Part shown: positions 1 through 8,738 of the stretch, one piece after another
Layout: each line of letters begins with the position of its first letter
How positions within the stretch are numbered: position 1 is the first letter of the stretch
Assembly (NCBI RefSeq): GCF_019308285.1
Contig: NZ_WWEM01000033.1
Span: 62,001 to 126,000 of the forward strand
Source of the DNA: Flavobacterium quisquiliarum
GTDB lineage: Bacteria > Bacteroidota > Bacteroidia > Flavobacteriales > Flavobacteriaceae
Direction: 5' to 3'
Length of the DNA stretch: 64,000 nt
Notes under the pieces: generated by a model
Databases searched by the model: none
Told to the model about the DNA's origin: nothing
The model's input: only the letters and a program-made list of their open reading frames with translations
Program-made: the position numbers and the translations under genes

Positions 1-1276
1 GCTCTTTTTTGTCAATAATTTTCTTAGCAGATTTTACTGTTTTAACAATACCTCTTTCAATCAATTTACGGATAACGAAAGGTTTGTATAATTCAGAAGC
101 CATATCTTTTGGCAATCCGCACTCATATAATTTTAACTCTGGACCAACGACAATTACCGAACGAGCAGAATAATCCACACGTTTTCCAAGTAAGTTTTGA
201 CGGAAACGTCCTTGCTTACCTTTTAATGAGTCAGATAATGATTTTAATGGTCTGTTAGATTCTGTTTTAACAGCAGAAGCTTTACGAGTGTTATCAAATA
301 ATGAATCTACAGATTCTTGTAACATACGTTTTTCGTTTCTTAAGATAACTTCTGGAGCTTTAATCTCCATTAATCTTTTCAAACGGTTGTTACGGATGAT
401 TACACGACGGTATAAGTCGTTCAAATCTGAAGTTGCAAAACGACCTCCATCAAGCGGCACAAGCGGACGTAATTCCGGTGGAATAACTGGAACCACTTTC
501 ATGATCATCCATTCTGGACGGTTTTCGCGGTTTTCGTTAGATTCACGGAAAGACTCAACAACTTGTAATCTTTTTAAAGCTTCAGTTTTACGTTGTTTAG
601 ATGTTTCGTTGTTAGCGCTGTGTCTTAATTCATAAGATAAAGCATCTAGGTCAATACGAGCTAATAAATCCATAATACACTCTGCTCCCATTTTGGCAAC
701 AAATTTATTTGGATCTAAATCATCTAAATATTGGTTTTCTTGTGGAAGAGTATCTAAAATATTTAAGTACTCTTCTTCAGTTAAGAAATCAAGTCTTTGT
801 AAAGATTCTCCATCAGCATTTTTAGCAATACCAGCTTGGATTACTACGTATCTTTCGTAGTAAATGATCATATCTAATTTCTTAGATGGAAGACCAAGGA
901 TATAACCAATTTTGTTTGGAAGAGAACGGAAGTACCAGATGTGAGCAATTGGCACAACAAGGTTGATGTGTCCAACTCTGTCACGACGTACTTTTTTCTC
1001 AGTAACTTCAACACCACAACGGTCACAGATAATACCTTTGTAACGAATTCTTTTATACTTACCACAAGCACATTCGAAATCTTTTACTGGTCCGAAGATT
1101 CTTTCGCAGAAAAGTCCGTCACGCTCTGGTTTGTGAGTTCTATAGTTAATTGTTTCTGGCTTTAAAACCTCTCCTCTTGATTCTTTCAAGATAGATTCTG
1201 GTGAAGCCAATCCAATAGAAATTTTGTTAAATCTTTTTACTGGATTCTTATCTTTATTGTTTCTGTTATTCATCAT
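1..1276 (-). CDS. rpoC: DNA-directed RNA polymerase subunit beta' (5' part, runs off window)
   Basis: This is the first ~425 residues of the beta' subunit of RNA polymerase; the rest lies beyond the left edge. Two ATG codons stand in tandem at the start and the first, at 1276, is used here. The N-terminal zinc ribbon is intact, with cysteines at about residues 69, 71, 84 and 87 (CAC and CDRC motifs). The visible end carries the conserved NLLGKRVDYSARSVIVVGP segment, which leads towards the active-site domain. It lies 280 bp downstream of rpoB on the same strand, the usual rpoBC order. The reading frame is open throughout, so the gene is truncated only by the window. Confidence 0.97.
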   Translation of the reverse strand, partial: MMNNRNNKDKNPVKRFNKISIGLASPESILKESRGEVLKPETINYRTHKPERDGLFCERIFGPVKDFECACGKYKRIRYKGIICDRCGVEVTEKKVRRDRVGHINLVVPIAHIWYFRSLPNKIGYILGLPSKKLDMIIYYERYVVIQAGIAKNADGESLQRLDFLTEEEYLNILDTLPQENQYLDDLDPNKFVAKMGAECIMDLLARIDLDALSYELRHSANNETSKQRKTEALKRLQVVESFRESNENRENRPEWMIMKVVPVIPPELRPLVPLDGGRFATSDLNDLYRRVIIRNNRLKRLMEIKAPEVILRNEKRMLQESVDSLFDNTRKASAVKTESNRPLKSLSDSLKGKQGRFRQNLLGKRVDYSARSVIVVGPELKLYECGLPKDMASELYKPFVIRKLIERGIVKTVKSAKKIIDKKE

Positions 1277-1556
1277 AGTTTTTACTATTGATTTATTTGC
1301 AATTAAAAAATTGAATTTAGATTTATAATCTACTCTTAAAAATTTAAGAGTTAATCATTCAGCTACTACCTCGGGTTACTTCTCTAAACCTCAAATTCTT
1401 ATTTGAAGTGCTAGTTATAAAATGCCTCGCATTGTTATAAAAAATCGGAACGGGTTACGGGTATAAATCTTTAAAAACTTGTAACATTTAGTAAACAATC
1501 GCAGTCCCAGTTTTCAGTGCTAAACTGAATACTGAGACTGTAACTGAAAACTTTAT
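1277..1556. other. rpoB-rpoC intergenic spacer with hairpins
   Basis: This 280-bp spacer has no coding capacity I can support. It contains a short hairpin (ACTCTTAAA/TTTAAGAGT, 1332-1351), a weak one around 1390-1405, a GC-containing one near 1425-1440 (AATGC/GCATT), and an actga/cagt-rich segment at 1502-1550 that folds on itself just downstream of the rpoB stop. None has a long T-tract on the minus strand, so transcription probably reads through into rpoC. Confidence 0.5.
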
Positions 1557-4500
1557 TTATTCTTCCAAACGAAGATCTAATCCTAGACCTTTCAATTCGT
1601 GCATTAATACATTGAATGATTCTGGTAAACCTGGTTCTGGCATAGTTTCTCCCTTAACGATAGCTTCGTAAGTTTTAGCTCTACCAATAACGTCATCAGA
1701 CTTAACAGTTAAGATTTCACGTAAAGTACTAGAAGCTCCATAAGCCTCAAGTGCCCAAACCTCCATCTCTCCAAAACGCTGACCTCCAAATTGAGCCTTA
1801 CCTCCAAGTGGCTGTTGCGTAATCAATGAGTATGGTCCGATAGAACGTGCGTGCATCTTATCATCAACCATGTGTCCTAATTTAAGCATGTAAATTACAC
1901 CCACAGTTGCTTTTTGTGCAAAACGCTCTCCAGTTCCACCATCATAAAGATAGGTATGTCCGAAACGTGGTACGTTAGCTTCATCAGTCAAAGCGTTGAT
2001 CTCGTCAAGAGAAGCACCGTCGAAAATTGGAGTAGCAAATTTTCTACCCAAGTTCATACCAGCCCATCCAAGAACAGTCTCATAAATCTGACCAATGTTC
2101 ATACGTGAAGGTACCCCAAGTGGATTCAATACAATATCTACCGGTGTTCCATCTTCTAAGAAAGGCATATCTTCGTGACGAACGATTCTAGCAACAATAC
2201 CTTTGTTACCGTGACGTCCCGCCATTTTATCACCAACTTTTAACTTACGTTTTTTAGCAATATAGATTTTAGCCAATTTCAAGATTCCAGATGGTAATTC
2301 ATCTCCAACTGTAATAGTAAATTTCTCTCTTCTTAAAGCTCCTTGTAAGTCGTTCAGCTTAATTTTATAGTTATGAATTAAATCATTAACCATTTTATTA
2401 GTAGCATCATCAGCAACCCATTGACCTTTGCTTAAGTGAGCGAAATCTTCTACTGCGTAAAGCATTTTTTGAGTATATTTTTTACCTTTTGGTAAAACTT
2501 CTTCACCCAAATCATTCATTACACCTTGAGATGTTTTTCCGTTAACGATCAAGAATAATTTCTCAACCAATCTGTCTTTTAATTCAACAAATTTAGTTTC
2601 GAATTCCATTTCTAAAGCGCCTAAAGCATCTTTATCCTGAGTACGTTTACGTTTATCTTTTACGGCTCTTGCAAATAATTTTTTGTCAAGAACTACACCG
2701 TGTAAAGATGGAGAAGCTTTTAATGACGCATCTTTTACATCACCTGCTTTATCCCCGAAGATTGCACGAAGCAATTTCTCCTCTGGAGTAGGATCTGATT
2801 CCCCTTTTGGTGTAATTTTTCCGATTAGAATGTCGCCAGGTTTAACCTCTGCTCCAATTCTGATCATACCGTTTTCATCTAAATCTTTAGTAGCTTCTTC
2901 AGAAACGTTAGGAATATCGTTTGTTAACTCTTCATTTCCTAACTTAGTATCTCTAACCTCTAATGAATAATCATCAACGTGGATAGAAGTAAAAATATCA
3001 TCACGAACTACTTTTTCAGAAATTACAATCGCATCCTCGAAGTTATACCCTTTCCATGGCATGAACGCAACTTTTAAGTTTCTACCTAAAGCTAATTCAC
3101 CATTTTGAGTAGCATATCCTTCTGATAATACTTGTCCAGGAATAACTCTGTCACCTTTTCTTACGATTGGTTTCAAGTTAATACTTGTACCTTGATTGGT
3201 TTTTCTAAATTTAATAAGGTTGTACGTTTTCTCATCAGCATCAAAACTAACCATTCTCTCGTCTTCTGTACGATCGTATTTAATAGTAATGATGTTTGCA
3301 TCAACATACTCAACAGTACCATGCCCTTCAGCATTGATTAATACTCTTGAATCTGAAGCTACCTGACGCTCTAAACCTGTACCAACAATCGGAGCTTCAG
3401 GACGGATCAAAGGAACTGCCTGACGCATCATGTTTGATCCCATCAACGCACGGTTCGCATCATCATGTTCCAAGAAAGGAATCAAAGATGCAGAAATCGA
3501 AGCGATCTGGTTAGGAGCAACGTCTGTATAATGAACTACTGATGGCTCAACAACCGGGAAGTCACCTTCCTCACGAGCAATAACATTGCTTGCTGTAATT
3601 TTACCAGAAGCGTCCATTTCAATGTTTGCCTGAGCAATCATTTTGCCTTCTTCTTCTTCAGCACTTAAGTAAACTGGAGTACTTTCTAAATCAACTACAC
3701 CATTTGTTACTTTACGGTAAGGAGTTTCGATGAAACCCATTCCGTTAACTTTTGCATAAACACCAAGAGATGAAATCAAACCAATGTTTGGTCCCTCAGG
3801 AGTTTCAATCGGACATAAACGACCATAGTGTGTATAGTGAACGTCACGAACCTCGAAACCAGCTCTTTCTCTCGAAAGTCCACCTGGTCCAAGTGCAGAA
3901 AGTCTTCTTTTGTGTGTAATCTCAGCTAATGGATTCGTTTGATCCATAAATTGAGATAACTGGTTAGTACCAAAGAAAGAGTTGATAACTGATGATAATG
4001 TTTTAGCATTAATCAAATCAATTGGTGTAAACACCTCGTTATCTCTAACGTTCATTCTCTCACGAATAGTTCTAGCCATACGTGCTAAACCAACACCGAA
4101 TTGTTGAGACAATTGTTCACCAACTGTTCTAACACGACGGTTTGATAAGTGATCAATATCATCAATCTCTGCTTTAGAGTTGATCAACTCGATCAAATAT
4201 TTAACGATTGTAATGATATCTTCTTTGGTAAGCACTTGCTTATCCATAGGGATATCTAAATCTAATTTTTTGTTCATTCTGTAACGACCAACTTCACCTA
4301 AGTTATAACGTTGATCAGAGAAGAACAATTTATCTATAATACCACGAGCAGTTTCCTCATCAGGCGGTTCAGCGTTACGCAACTGACGGTAAATGTGCTC
4401 TACAGCTTCTTTTTCAGAGTTTGTTGGATCTTTTTGTAACGTGTTGTGGATAATAGCATAATCTGCTTGATTATTATCCTCTTTGTGTAACAAAATAGAT

Positions 4501-5369
4501 TTAACGTTAGAATCGATGATCTCTTCAACATTATCTTTGTCGATAATTGTATCACGATCAAGGATGATTTCGTTACGCTCGATAGAAACTACCTCTCCAG
4601 TATCTTCATCAACGAAATCCTCGTGCCATGTGTTCAATACACGCGCAGCAAGTCTTCTTCCAATATATTTCTTAATACCTGTTTTAGAAACTTTAATTTC
4701 TTCAGCCAAGTCGAAAATCTCAAGGATATCTTTATCTCTTTCGAAACCGATAGCACGGAATAAAGTTGTAACCGGTAATTTTTTCTTTCTATCGATATAC
4801 GCGTACATTACGCTGTTGATATCTGTAGAGAATTCTATCCAAGATCCTTTAAAAGGAATTACTCTTGCAGAATAAAGTTTAGTTCCATTTGCGTGGAATG
4901 ACTGTCCAAAGAAAACCCCTGGAGAACGGTGTAATTGAGATACTACAACACGCTCGGCACCATTAATAACAAAAGTACCACTAGGAGTCATGTAAGGAAT
5001 TGTTCCAAGATAAACATCTTGTACAATAGTTTCAAAATCTTCGTGTTCTGGATCTGTACAGTATAGTTTTAACCTAGCTTTTAAAGGCACACTATAAGTA
5101 AGACCTCTCTCTATACATTCTTGAATTGTATAACGTGGCGGATCAACAAAATAATCTAGGAATTCCAATACAAAGTTATTTCTTGTATCTGTAATTGGGA
5201 AGTTTTCCATGAAGGTATTGTATAACCCTTCGTTGCCTCTTTCGTCAGATTTCGTTTCTAATTGAAAGAAATCTTTAAAAGATTTAACCTGAACATCTAA
5301 GAAATCTGGATAGTCAGGGATGTTTTTTGTAGAGGCAAAATTCAATCTTTCAGTCTGATTTGTTATCAT
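1557..5369 (-). CDS. rpoB: DNA-directed RNA polymerase subunit beta
   Basis: Complete 1270-residue beta subunit, the catalytic core partner of RpoC. I start it at the ATG at 5369; an in-frame TTG one codon upstream is less likely. The rifampicin-pocket region around residues 460-500 (NQLSQFMDQTNPL, THKRRLSALGPGG) has wild-type-like residues. The GDKMAGRHGNKGI motif near residue 1045 and the C-terminal GGQRFGEMEVWALEAYGA motif are present. It is preceded by rplL with a hairpin between them, and followed by rpoC, so it probably belongs to the ribosomal-protein/RNA polymerase operon with partial termination upstream. Confidence 0.98.
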   Translation of the reverse strand: MITNQTERLNFASTKNIPDYPDFLDVQVKSFKDFFQLETKSDERGNEGLYNTFMENFPITDTRNNFVLEFLDYFVDPPRYTIQECIERGLTYSVPLKARLKLYCTDPEHEDFETIVQDVYLGTIPYMTPSGTFVINGAERVVVSQLHRSPGVFFGQSFHANGTKLYSARVIPFKGSWIEFSTDINSVMYAYIDRKKKLPVTTLFRAIGFERDKDILEIFDLAEEIKVSKTGIKKYIGRRLAARVLNTWHEDFVDEDTGEVVSIERNEIILDRDTIIDKDNVEEIIDSNVKSILLHKEDNNQADYAIIHNTLQKDPTNSEKEAVEHIYRQLRNAEPPDEETARGIIDKLFFSDQRYNLGEVGRYRMNKKLDLDIPMDKQVLTKEDIITIVKYLIELINSKAEIDDIDHLSNRRVRTVGEQLSQQFGVGLARMARTIRERMNVRDNEVFTPIDLINAKTLSSVINSFFGTNQLSQFMDQTNPLAEITHKRRLSALGPGGLSRERAGFEVRDVHYTHYGRLCPIETPEGPNIGLISSLGVYAKVNGMGFIETPYRKVTNGVVDLESTPVYLSAEEEEGKMIAQANIEMDASGKITASNVIAREEGDFPVVEPSVVHYTDVAPNQIASISASLIPFLEHDDANRALMGSNMMRQAVPLIRPEAPIVGTGLERQVASDSRVLINAEGHGTVEYVDANIITIKYDRTEDERMVSFDADEKTYNLIKFRKTNQGTSINLKPIVRKGDRVIPGQVLSEGYATQNGELALGRNLKVAFMPWKGYNFEDAIVISEKVVRDDIFTSIHVDDYSLEVRDTKLGNEELTNDIPNVSEEATKDLDENGMIRIGAEVKPGDILIGKITPKGESDPTPEEKLLRAIFGDKAGDVKDASLKASPSLHGVVLDKKLFARAVKDKRKRTQDKDALGALEMEFETKFVELKDRLVEKLFLIVNGKTSQGVMNDLGEEVLPKGKKYTQKMLYAVEDFAHLSKGQWVADDATNKMVNDLIHNYKIKLNDLQGALRREKFTITVGDELPSGILKLAKIYIAKKRKLKVGDKMAGRHGNKGIVARIVRHEDMPFLEDGTPVDIVLNPLGVPSRMNIGQIYETVLGWAGMNLGRKFATPIFDGASLDEINALTDEANVPRFGHTYLYDGGTGERFAQKATVGVIYMLKLGHMVDDKMHARSIGPYSLITQQPLGGKAQFGGQRFGEMEVWALEAYGASSTLREILTVKSDDVIGRAKTYEAIVKGETMPEPGLPESFNVLMHELKGLGLDLRLEE

Positions 5370-5520
5370 CAATGGACAAAATTTTGATTAAAAAAAAGTA
5401 ATTTATTTTTGTGTAAAAACACACTGTTTAATCTATACTTTCTTAATTATAATCAATACATCTTTAAAAATAAAACAAGTAAAATAGGTTTGATTTTCTT
5501 TCTTCGTATTGATCAAAAAC

Positions 5521-5577
5521 TTTTTCGTATTTTAAACTATGGGATAATAAAATTTAAATATTTTATTATACGAAAAA
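5521..5577 (-). other. A/T-rich hairpin upstream of rpoB
   Basis: TTTTTCGTA (5521-5529) pairs with TACGAAAAA (5569-5577), and inside it ATAATAAAAT pairs with ATTTTATTAT. It directly follows the rplL terminator-like hairpin in transcription order, giving two stacked hairpins before rpoB. It could tune the ratio of ribosomal protein to polymerase transcripts; that role is inference. Confidence 0.4.
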
Positions 5578-5615
5578 TGGTTTAGGCCTTTGAGTGTTAA
5601 CTCAAGGCCTAAACC
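5574..5615 (-). terminator. Hairpin terminator/attenuator after rplL
   Basis: A near-perfect inverted repeat (GGTTTAGGCCTTTGAGT at 5579-5595 against ACTCAAGGCCTAAACC at 5600-5615) has a GTTA loop and is followed on the minus strand by ATTTTTCG. It sits between the rplL stop (5637) and rpoB, where many bacteria have a partial terminator separating ribosomal protein from polymerase expression. Confidence 0.75.
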
Positions 5616-5636
5616 TAGTTCTTAAACTGAGTTTAA

Positions 5637-6008
5637 TTATTTAAGCTCAACAGTAGCTCCAGCCTCTTCTAAAGATTTTTTAAGACCTTCAGCCTCTTCT
5701 TTAGAAACACCTTCTTTAACGTTGCTTGGTGCACCGTCAACTACATCTTTAGCTTCTTTAAGACCTAAACCAGTTAATTCTTTAACTAATTTTACAACAG
5801 CTAATTTAGAAGCTCCTGCATCTTTCAATACAACTGTAAATTCAGTTTGTGCTTCTTCAGCAGCACCGTCTCCACCACCAGCAGCAACTACTACAGCTGC
5901 AGCAGCAGGCTCGATACCATACTCGTCTTTTAATATTGTTGCTAATTCGTTAACTTCTTTAACTGTTAAGTTAACTAATTGTTCTGCGAATTGTTTCAAA
6001 TCTGCCAT
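5637..6008 (-). CDS. rplL: 50S ribosomal protein L7/L12
   Basis: 123-residue L7/L12, the multicopy stalk protein that recruits translation factors to the ribosome. The N-terminal dimerisation segment (KQFAEQLVNLTVKEVNEL), an Ala/Gly-rich hinge around residues 35-52, and the C-terminal factor-binding domain (VKLVKELTGLGLKEAKDVVD) are all recognisable. It follows rplJ by 92 bp and is followed by a terminator-like hairpin, matching the L10-L12 stalk operon. Confidence 0.98.
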   Translation of the reverse strand: MADLKQFAEQLVNLTVKEVNELATILKDEYGIEPAAAAVVVAAGGGDGAAEEAQTEFTVVLKDAGASKLAVVKLVKELTGLGLKEAKDVVDGAPSNVKEGVSKEEAEGLKKSLEEAGATVELK

Positions 6009-6070
6009 TTTTTCTATCGTTTAAAATGATTTGTAAAAATATAATTTATTTATTGTGCGCTAATTAAGCA

Positions 6071-6092
6071 GTAAGAAAGTATTCTTTCTTAC
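6071..6092 (-). other. Hairpin in rplJ-rplL spacer
   Basis: GTAAGAAAG and CTTTCTTAC form a 9-bp stem around a TATT loop just downstream of the rplJ stop. No T-tract follows on the minus strand, so a processing or stability element is more likely than a terminator. Confidence 0.5.
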
Positions 6093-6100
6093 GTTGATAA

Positions 6101-6604
6101 TTACTCTGCTCCTTCTTCTTCGCTTCCAGCGAATTTGTTTTGTAAAGCAGAAATAATTCTTTGAGCTGGAGATTGTAACAATCCAATGATTTCTCCGATA
6201 AGCTCTTCTTTAGATTTAATTGTAGCTAATGCATCTAATTGGTTATCCCCAATATATACTTCAGAATTGATGTAAGCTCCTTTTAAAACTGGTTTATCAG
6301 ATTTCTTACGGAAATCTTTGATGATTTTTCCAGGTGCGTTAGCAACATCAGAAATAAAGATAGCACTGTTACCTGATAAAACTGTAGGTAAATCACCATA
6401 ATCATTATCAGAAGCTTCCATTGCTTTTGCAAGCAAAGTGTTCTTTACAACTTCTAATTTGATACCTGCTTTGAAACAAGCTCTACGTAAGTTTGAAGTT
6501 GTCTCTGCGTTTAAACCAGAAATATCAGAAATGTAAATGATATTTGTACCAGCTAACTGCGCAGTTAAATTTTCAATCGCGATTGATTTTTCTTCTCTAG
6601 TCAT
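6101..6604 (-). CDS. rplJ: 50S ribosomal protein L10
   Basis: 167-residue L10, which anchors L7/L12 dimers to 23S rRNA and often represses its own operon. The start MTREEKSIAIENL, the central NTLLAKAME segment typical of the L10 RNA-binding domain, and the C-terminal helix that holds L12 are present. It ends with a short acidic Glu-rich tail. Only 22 bp separates it from rplA, so there is little room for the long L10 leader seen in some bacteria; any autoregulatory site would have to lie elsewhere. Confidence 0.97.
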   Translation of the reverse strand: MTREEKSIAIENLTAQLAGTNIIYISDISGLNAETTSNLRRACFKAGIKLEVVKNTLLAKAMEASDNDYGDLPTVLSGNSAIFISDVANAPGKIIKDFRKKSDKPVLKGAYINSEVYIGDNQLDALATIKSKEELIGEIIGLLQSPAQRIISALQNKFAGSEEEGAE

Positions 6605-6626
6605 ACTAAAAATTTTTAACTACCAA

Positions 6627-7316
6627 TTATACTGCTTTTGGGTCTAATGCAATAGCAGGACTCATTGTGCTTGTAAGGTGGATACCTTTAATGTATGTAC
6701 CTTTAGCAGCAGTTGGTTTAAGTTTTATTAATGTTTGAATAATTTCGTGTGCGTTGTCAACAATCTGCTCAGCTCCAAAAGAAACTTTACCGATTCCTGC
6801 GTGTACGATACCAGTTTTATCAACTTTAAAGTCAATTTTACCAGCTTTAACCTCTTGAACAGCTTTTGCAACATCCATAGTTACAGTACCTGTTTTAGGG
6901 TTTGGCATTAAACCTCTAGGTCCTAAAATACGACCTAATGGACCTAATTTACCCATAACAGCAGGCATAGTAATGATTACATCAACATCTGTCCAACCGT
7001 CTTTAATTTTTTGTAAGTAATCGTCAAGACCAACGTGATCTGCTCCAGCTTCTCTTGCTTCAGCTTCTTTATCTGGAGTAACCAATGCTAATACTTTAAC
7101 GTCTTTTCCTGTTCCGTGAGGTAAAGTAACTACACCTCTAACCATTTGATTCGCTTTTCTTGGATCAACACCCAAACGAACTGCGATATCAACAGACTCA
7201 TCAAATTTTGCAGAAGCAACAACTTTAATTAATGCAGCAGCATCTTTTAAAGAGTATAATTTGTTCTTTTCAATTTTTGAAGCAGCCTCTTTTTGCTTTT
7301 TTGTTAATTTTGCCAT
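6627..7316 (-). CDS. rplA: 50S ribosomal protein L1
   Basis: 229-residue L1, the mobile L1-stalk protein that helps release deacylated tRNA and is a translational repressor of rplK-rplA in many bacteria. Conserved L1 segments are clear: GVDPRKANQMVRG, the MGKLGPLGRILGPRGLMPNPK motif region around residues 120-140, and the C-terminal GTYIKGIHLTSTMSP. It lies 13 bp from rplK in the same operon. Nothing unusual was seen. Confidence 0.98.
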   Translation of the reverse strand: MAKLTKKQKEAASKIEKNKLYSLKDAAALIKVVASAKFDESVDIAVRLGVDPRKANQMVRGVVTLPHGTGKDVKVLALVTPDKEAEAREAGADHVGLDDYLQKIKDGWTDVDVIITMPAVMGKLGPLGRILGPRGLMPNPKTGTVTMDVAKAVQEVKAGKIDFKVDKTGIVHAGIGKVSFGAEQIVDNAHEIIQTLIKLKPTAAKGTYIKGIHLTSTMSPAIALDPKAV

Positions 7317-7329
7317 TTCTTTTTCTTAA

Positions 7330-7767
7330 TTAAAAAGGAGCGTCTCCTGATACAGTTATACCCATAGATCTAGCTGTTCCAGCAACCATACTCATAGCTT
7401 TTTCAATTGTAAAAGCATTTAAGTCTGGCATTTTGTCTTCAGCAATAGTTCTAATTTGTTCCCAAGTAACACTAGCTACTTTTTTACGATTAGGCTCACC
7501 AGAACCAGATTTTAGCTTTGCAGCTTCCATTAACTGAACTGCTGCTGGAGGAGTCTTAACAACAAAATCAAATGATTTGTCTTTGTACACAGTGATTTGC
7601 ACTGGACAAATTTTGCCAGGTTTATCCTGAGTTCTAGCATTAAATTGCTTACAGAACTCCATGATGTTAACCCCAGCAGCTCCTAAAGCAGGTCCAACCG
7701 GTGGCGACGGGTTCGCAGCACCTCCCTTAACTTGTAGTTTAACTACCTTACTAATTTCTTTAGCCAT
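7330..7767 (-). CDS. rplK: 50S ribosomal protein L11
   Basis: 145-residue L11, part of the GTPase-associated centre with 23S rRNA. I start at MAKEISKVVKLQVKGG (ATG at 7767), because the nine codons upstream add no conserved sequence. The proline-rich NPSPPVGPALGAAGVN motif of the N-terminal domain and the C-terminal rRNA-binding domain (GTARSMGI) are intact. A small hairpin (TGTAATC/GATTACA, 7786-7808) lies in its leader; L1 commonly regulates at this position, but I cannot recognise a convincing L1 site in it. Confidence 0.97.
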   Translation of the reverse strand: MAKEISKVVKLQVKGGAANPSPPVGPALGAAGVNIMEFCKQFNARTQDKPGKICPVQITVYKDKSFDFVVKTPPAAVQLMEAAKLKSGSGEPNRKKVASVTWEQIRTIAEDKMPDLNAFTIEKAMSMVAGTARSMGITVSGDAPF

Positions 7768-7834
7768 TTTTAAAAAATTTAACACTGTAATCAATGGAAG
7801 CGATTACAATGGTTTATTATAGTGTAACAAAAAA

Positions 7835-8386
7835 TTATACTTTTTCTACTTGCATAAAACTTAATTCCAATGGAGTCTTTCTTCCGAAAATCTTAACCAT
7901 TACCTCAAGTTTACGCTTCTCTTCATTGATTTTCTCAACAGATCCGTTAAATCCATTGAAAGGTCCATCAATAACCTTAACCGTTTCACCAACACTAAAT
8001 GGAATAGAACGTGTATCTGTGTTTACAGCCAGCTCATCCACTTTACCTAACATACGGTTTACTTCAGAAAGTCTTAAAGGAACAGGTTCTCCACCTTTAG
8101 TTTCTCCTAAAAATCCAATAACACTAGTAATTGACTTAATAATATGAGGGATTTCACCAACTAAGTTAGCTTCAATCATAACATATCCAGGAAAATAAAC
8201 TTTATCCTTAGATGATTTTTTCCCATCTTTTACAGTAACTACTTTTTCAGTAGGAACTAAAACTTGAGAAACATAATCCTCCATACCTAATCTCGCAATC
8301 TCAGTCTCGATATAAGCTTTCACTTTATTCTCTTGACCACTAACCGCTCTAACTACGTACCATTTTTTCACATTATTATCTGCCAT
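7835..8386 (-). CDS. nusG: Transcription termination/antitermination factor NusG
   Basis: 183-residue NusG, which binds the RNA polymerase clamp through its NGN domain and Rho or the ribosome through its KOW domain. The start is the ATG at 8386 (MADNNVKKWYVVRAVSGQE); the upstream GTG is not needed. The NGN domain spans about residues 7-115 (FPGYVMIEA, VIGFLG) and the KOW segment follows (VKVIDGPFNGFNGSVEKI). The gene sits 10 bp after secE and before rplK, the conserved secE-nusG-rplKAJL order. Confidence 0.97.
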   Translation of the reverse strand: MADNNVKKWYVVRAVSGQENKVKAYIETEIARLGMEDYVSQVLVPTEKVVTVKDGKKSSKDKVYFPGYVMIEANLVGEIPHIIKSITSVIGFLGETKGGEPVPLRLSEVNRMLGKVDELAVNTDTRSIPFSVGETVKVIDGPFNGFNGSVEKINEEKRKLEVMVKIFGRKTPLELSFMQVEKV

Positions 8387-8396
8387 CACAAAAAAA

Positions 8397-8594
8397 TTAT
8401 CCTTTTAACCAGTTAAAAAATCCAGCCAAAGCTTTTGCAAAAAATTCGTCCACTCCCCAAGTTGCCAAAGCGAATAAAATCGAAAATACAGCCACAACAA
8501 TTGTCAATTTTTGAACTTCAGCCCAAGCTGGCCAAGTAACATTTGACTTTAACTCTTCGAAAGCCTCTGATAAATAATTAGTAACTTTTGTCAT
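8397..8594 (-). CDS. secE: Preprotein translocase subunit SecE
   Basis: 65-residue SecE, the small clamp subunit of the SecYEG channel. It has the conserved amphipathic helix (YLSEAFEELKSNVTWPAWAEV), with the ...VTWP... motif, followed by one transmembrane segment (about residues 30-58, IVVAVFSILFALATWGVDEFF). This is the short single-span form usual outside the Enterobacteria. It sits between tRNA-Trp and nusG. Confidence 0.95.
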   Translation of the reverse strand: MTKVTNYLSEAFEELKSNVTWPAWAEVQKLTIVVAVFSILFALATWGVDEFFAKALAGFFNWLKG

Positions 8595-8612
8595 TTGATA
8601 TATTTTTTATTG

Positions 8613-8683
8613 CACGGGCGGAGGGATTCGAACCCCCATCAACGGTTTTGGAGACCGCTATTCTACCCTTGAACTACGCCCGT
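8613..8683 (-). tRNA. tRNA-Trp (anticodon CCA)
   Basis: A 71-nt cloverleaf reads on the minus strand with acceptor arms ACGGGCG/CGCCCGT, a seven-base anticodon loop CTCCAAA giving anticodon CCA, and the GGTTCGAATCC T-arm. It lies between tuf and secE, a placement seen across bacteria. Confidence 0.95.
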
Positions 8684-8687
8684 AATT

Positions 8688-8718
8688 AAAGCCAGTGATT
8701 AAAAAATAATCACTGGCT
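8688..8718 (-). terminator. Terminator downstream of tuf
   Basis: GCCAGTGATT (8691-8700) pairs perfectly with AATCACTGGC (8708-8717) around an A-rich loop. The minus-strand product ends in a short T-tract (TTTAATTA). It separates tuf from tRNA-Trp/secE and probably only partly stops transcription, since no clear promoter is seen for the downstream genes. Confidence 0.75.
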
Positions 8719-8738
8719 TTTTATTAATTTTAATAGAA

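Noticed and set aside
4483..4875. 130-residue open frame on the plus strand inside rpoB
   Set aside because: It is antisense to a highly conserved region of rpoB, is Ser/Ile-rich like other antisense shadows, and has no recognisable domain or promoter.
5722..6024. 100-residue open frame on the plus strand over rplL
   Set aside because: It is a mirror of the Ala-rich rplL codons, with no independent support.
7768..7834. L1 autoregulatory site in the rplK leader
   Set aside because: Only a 7-bp hairpin is visible; the sequence does not show the conserved L1-binding bulge I would expect.
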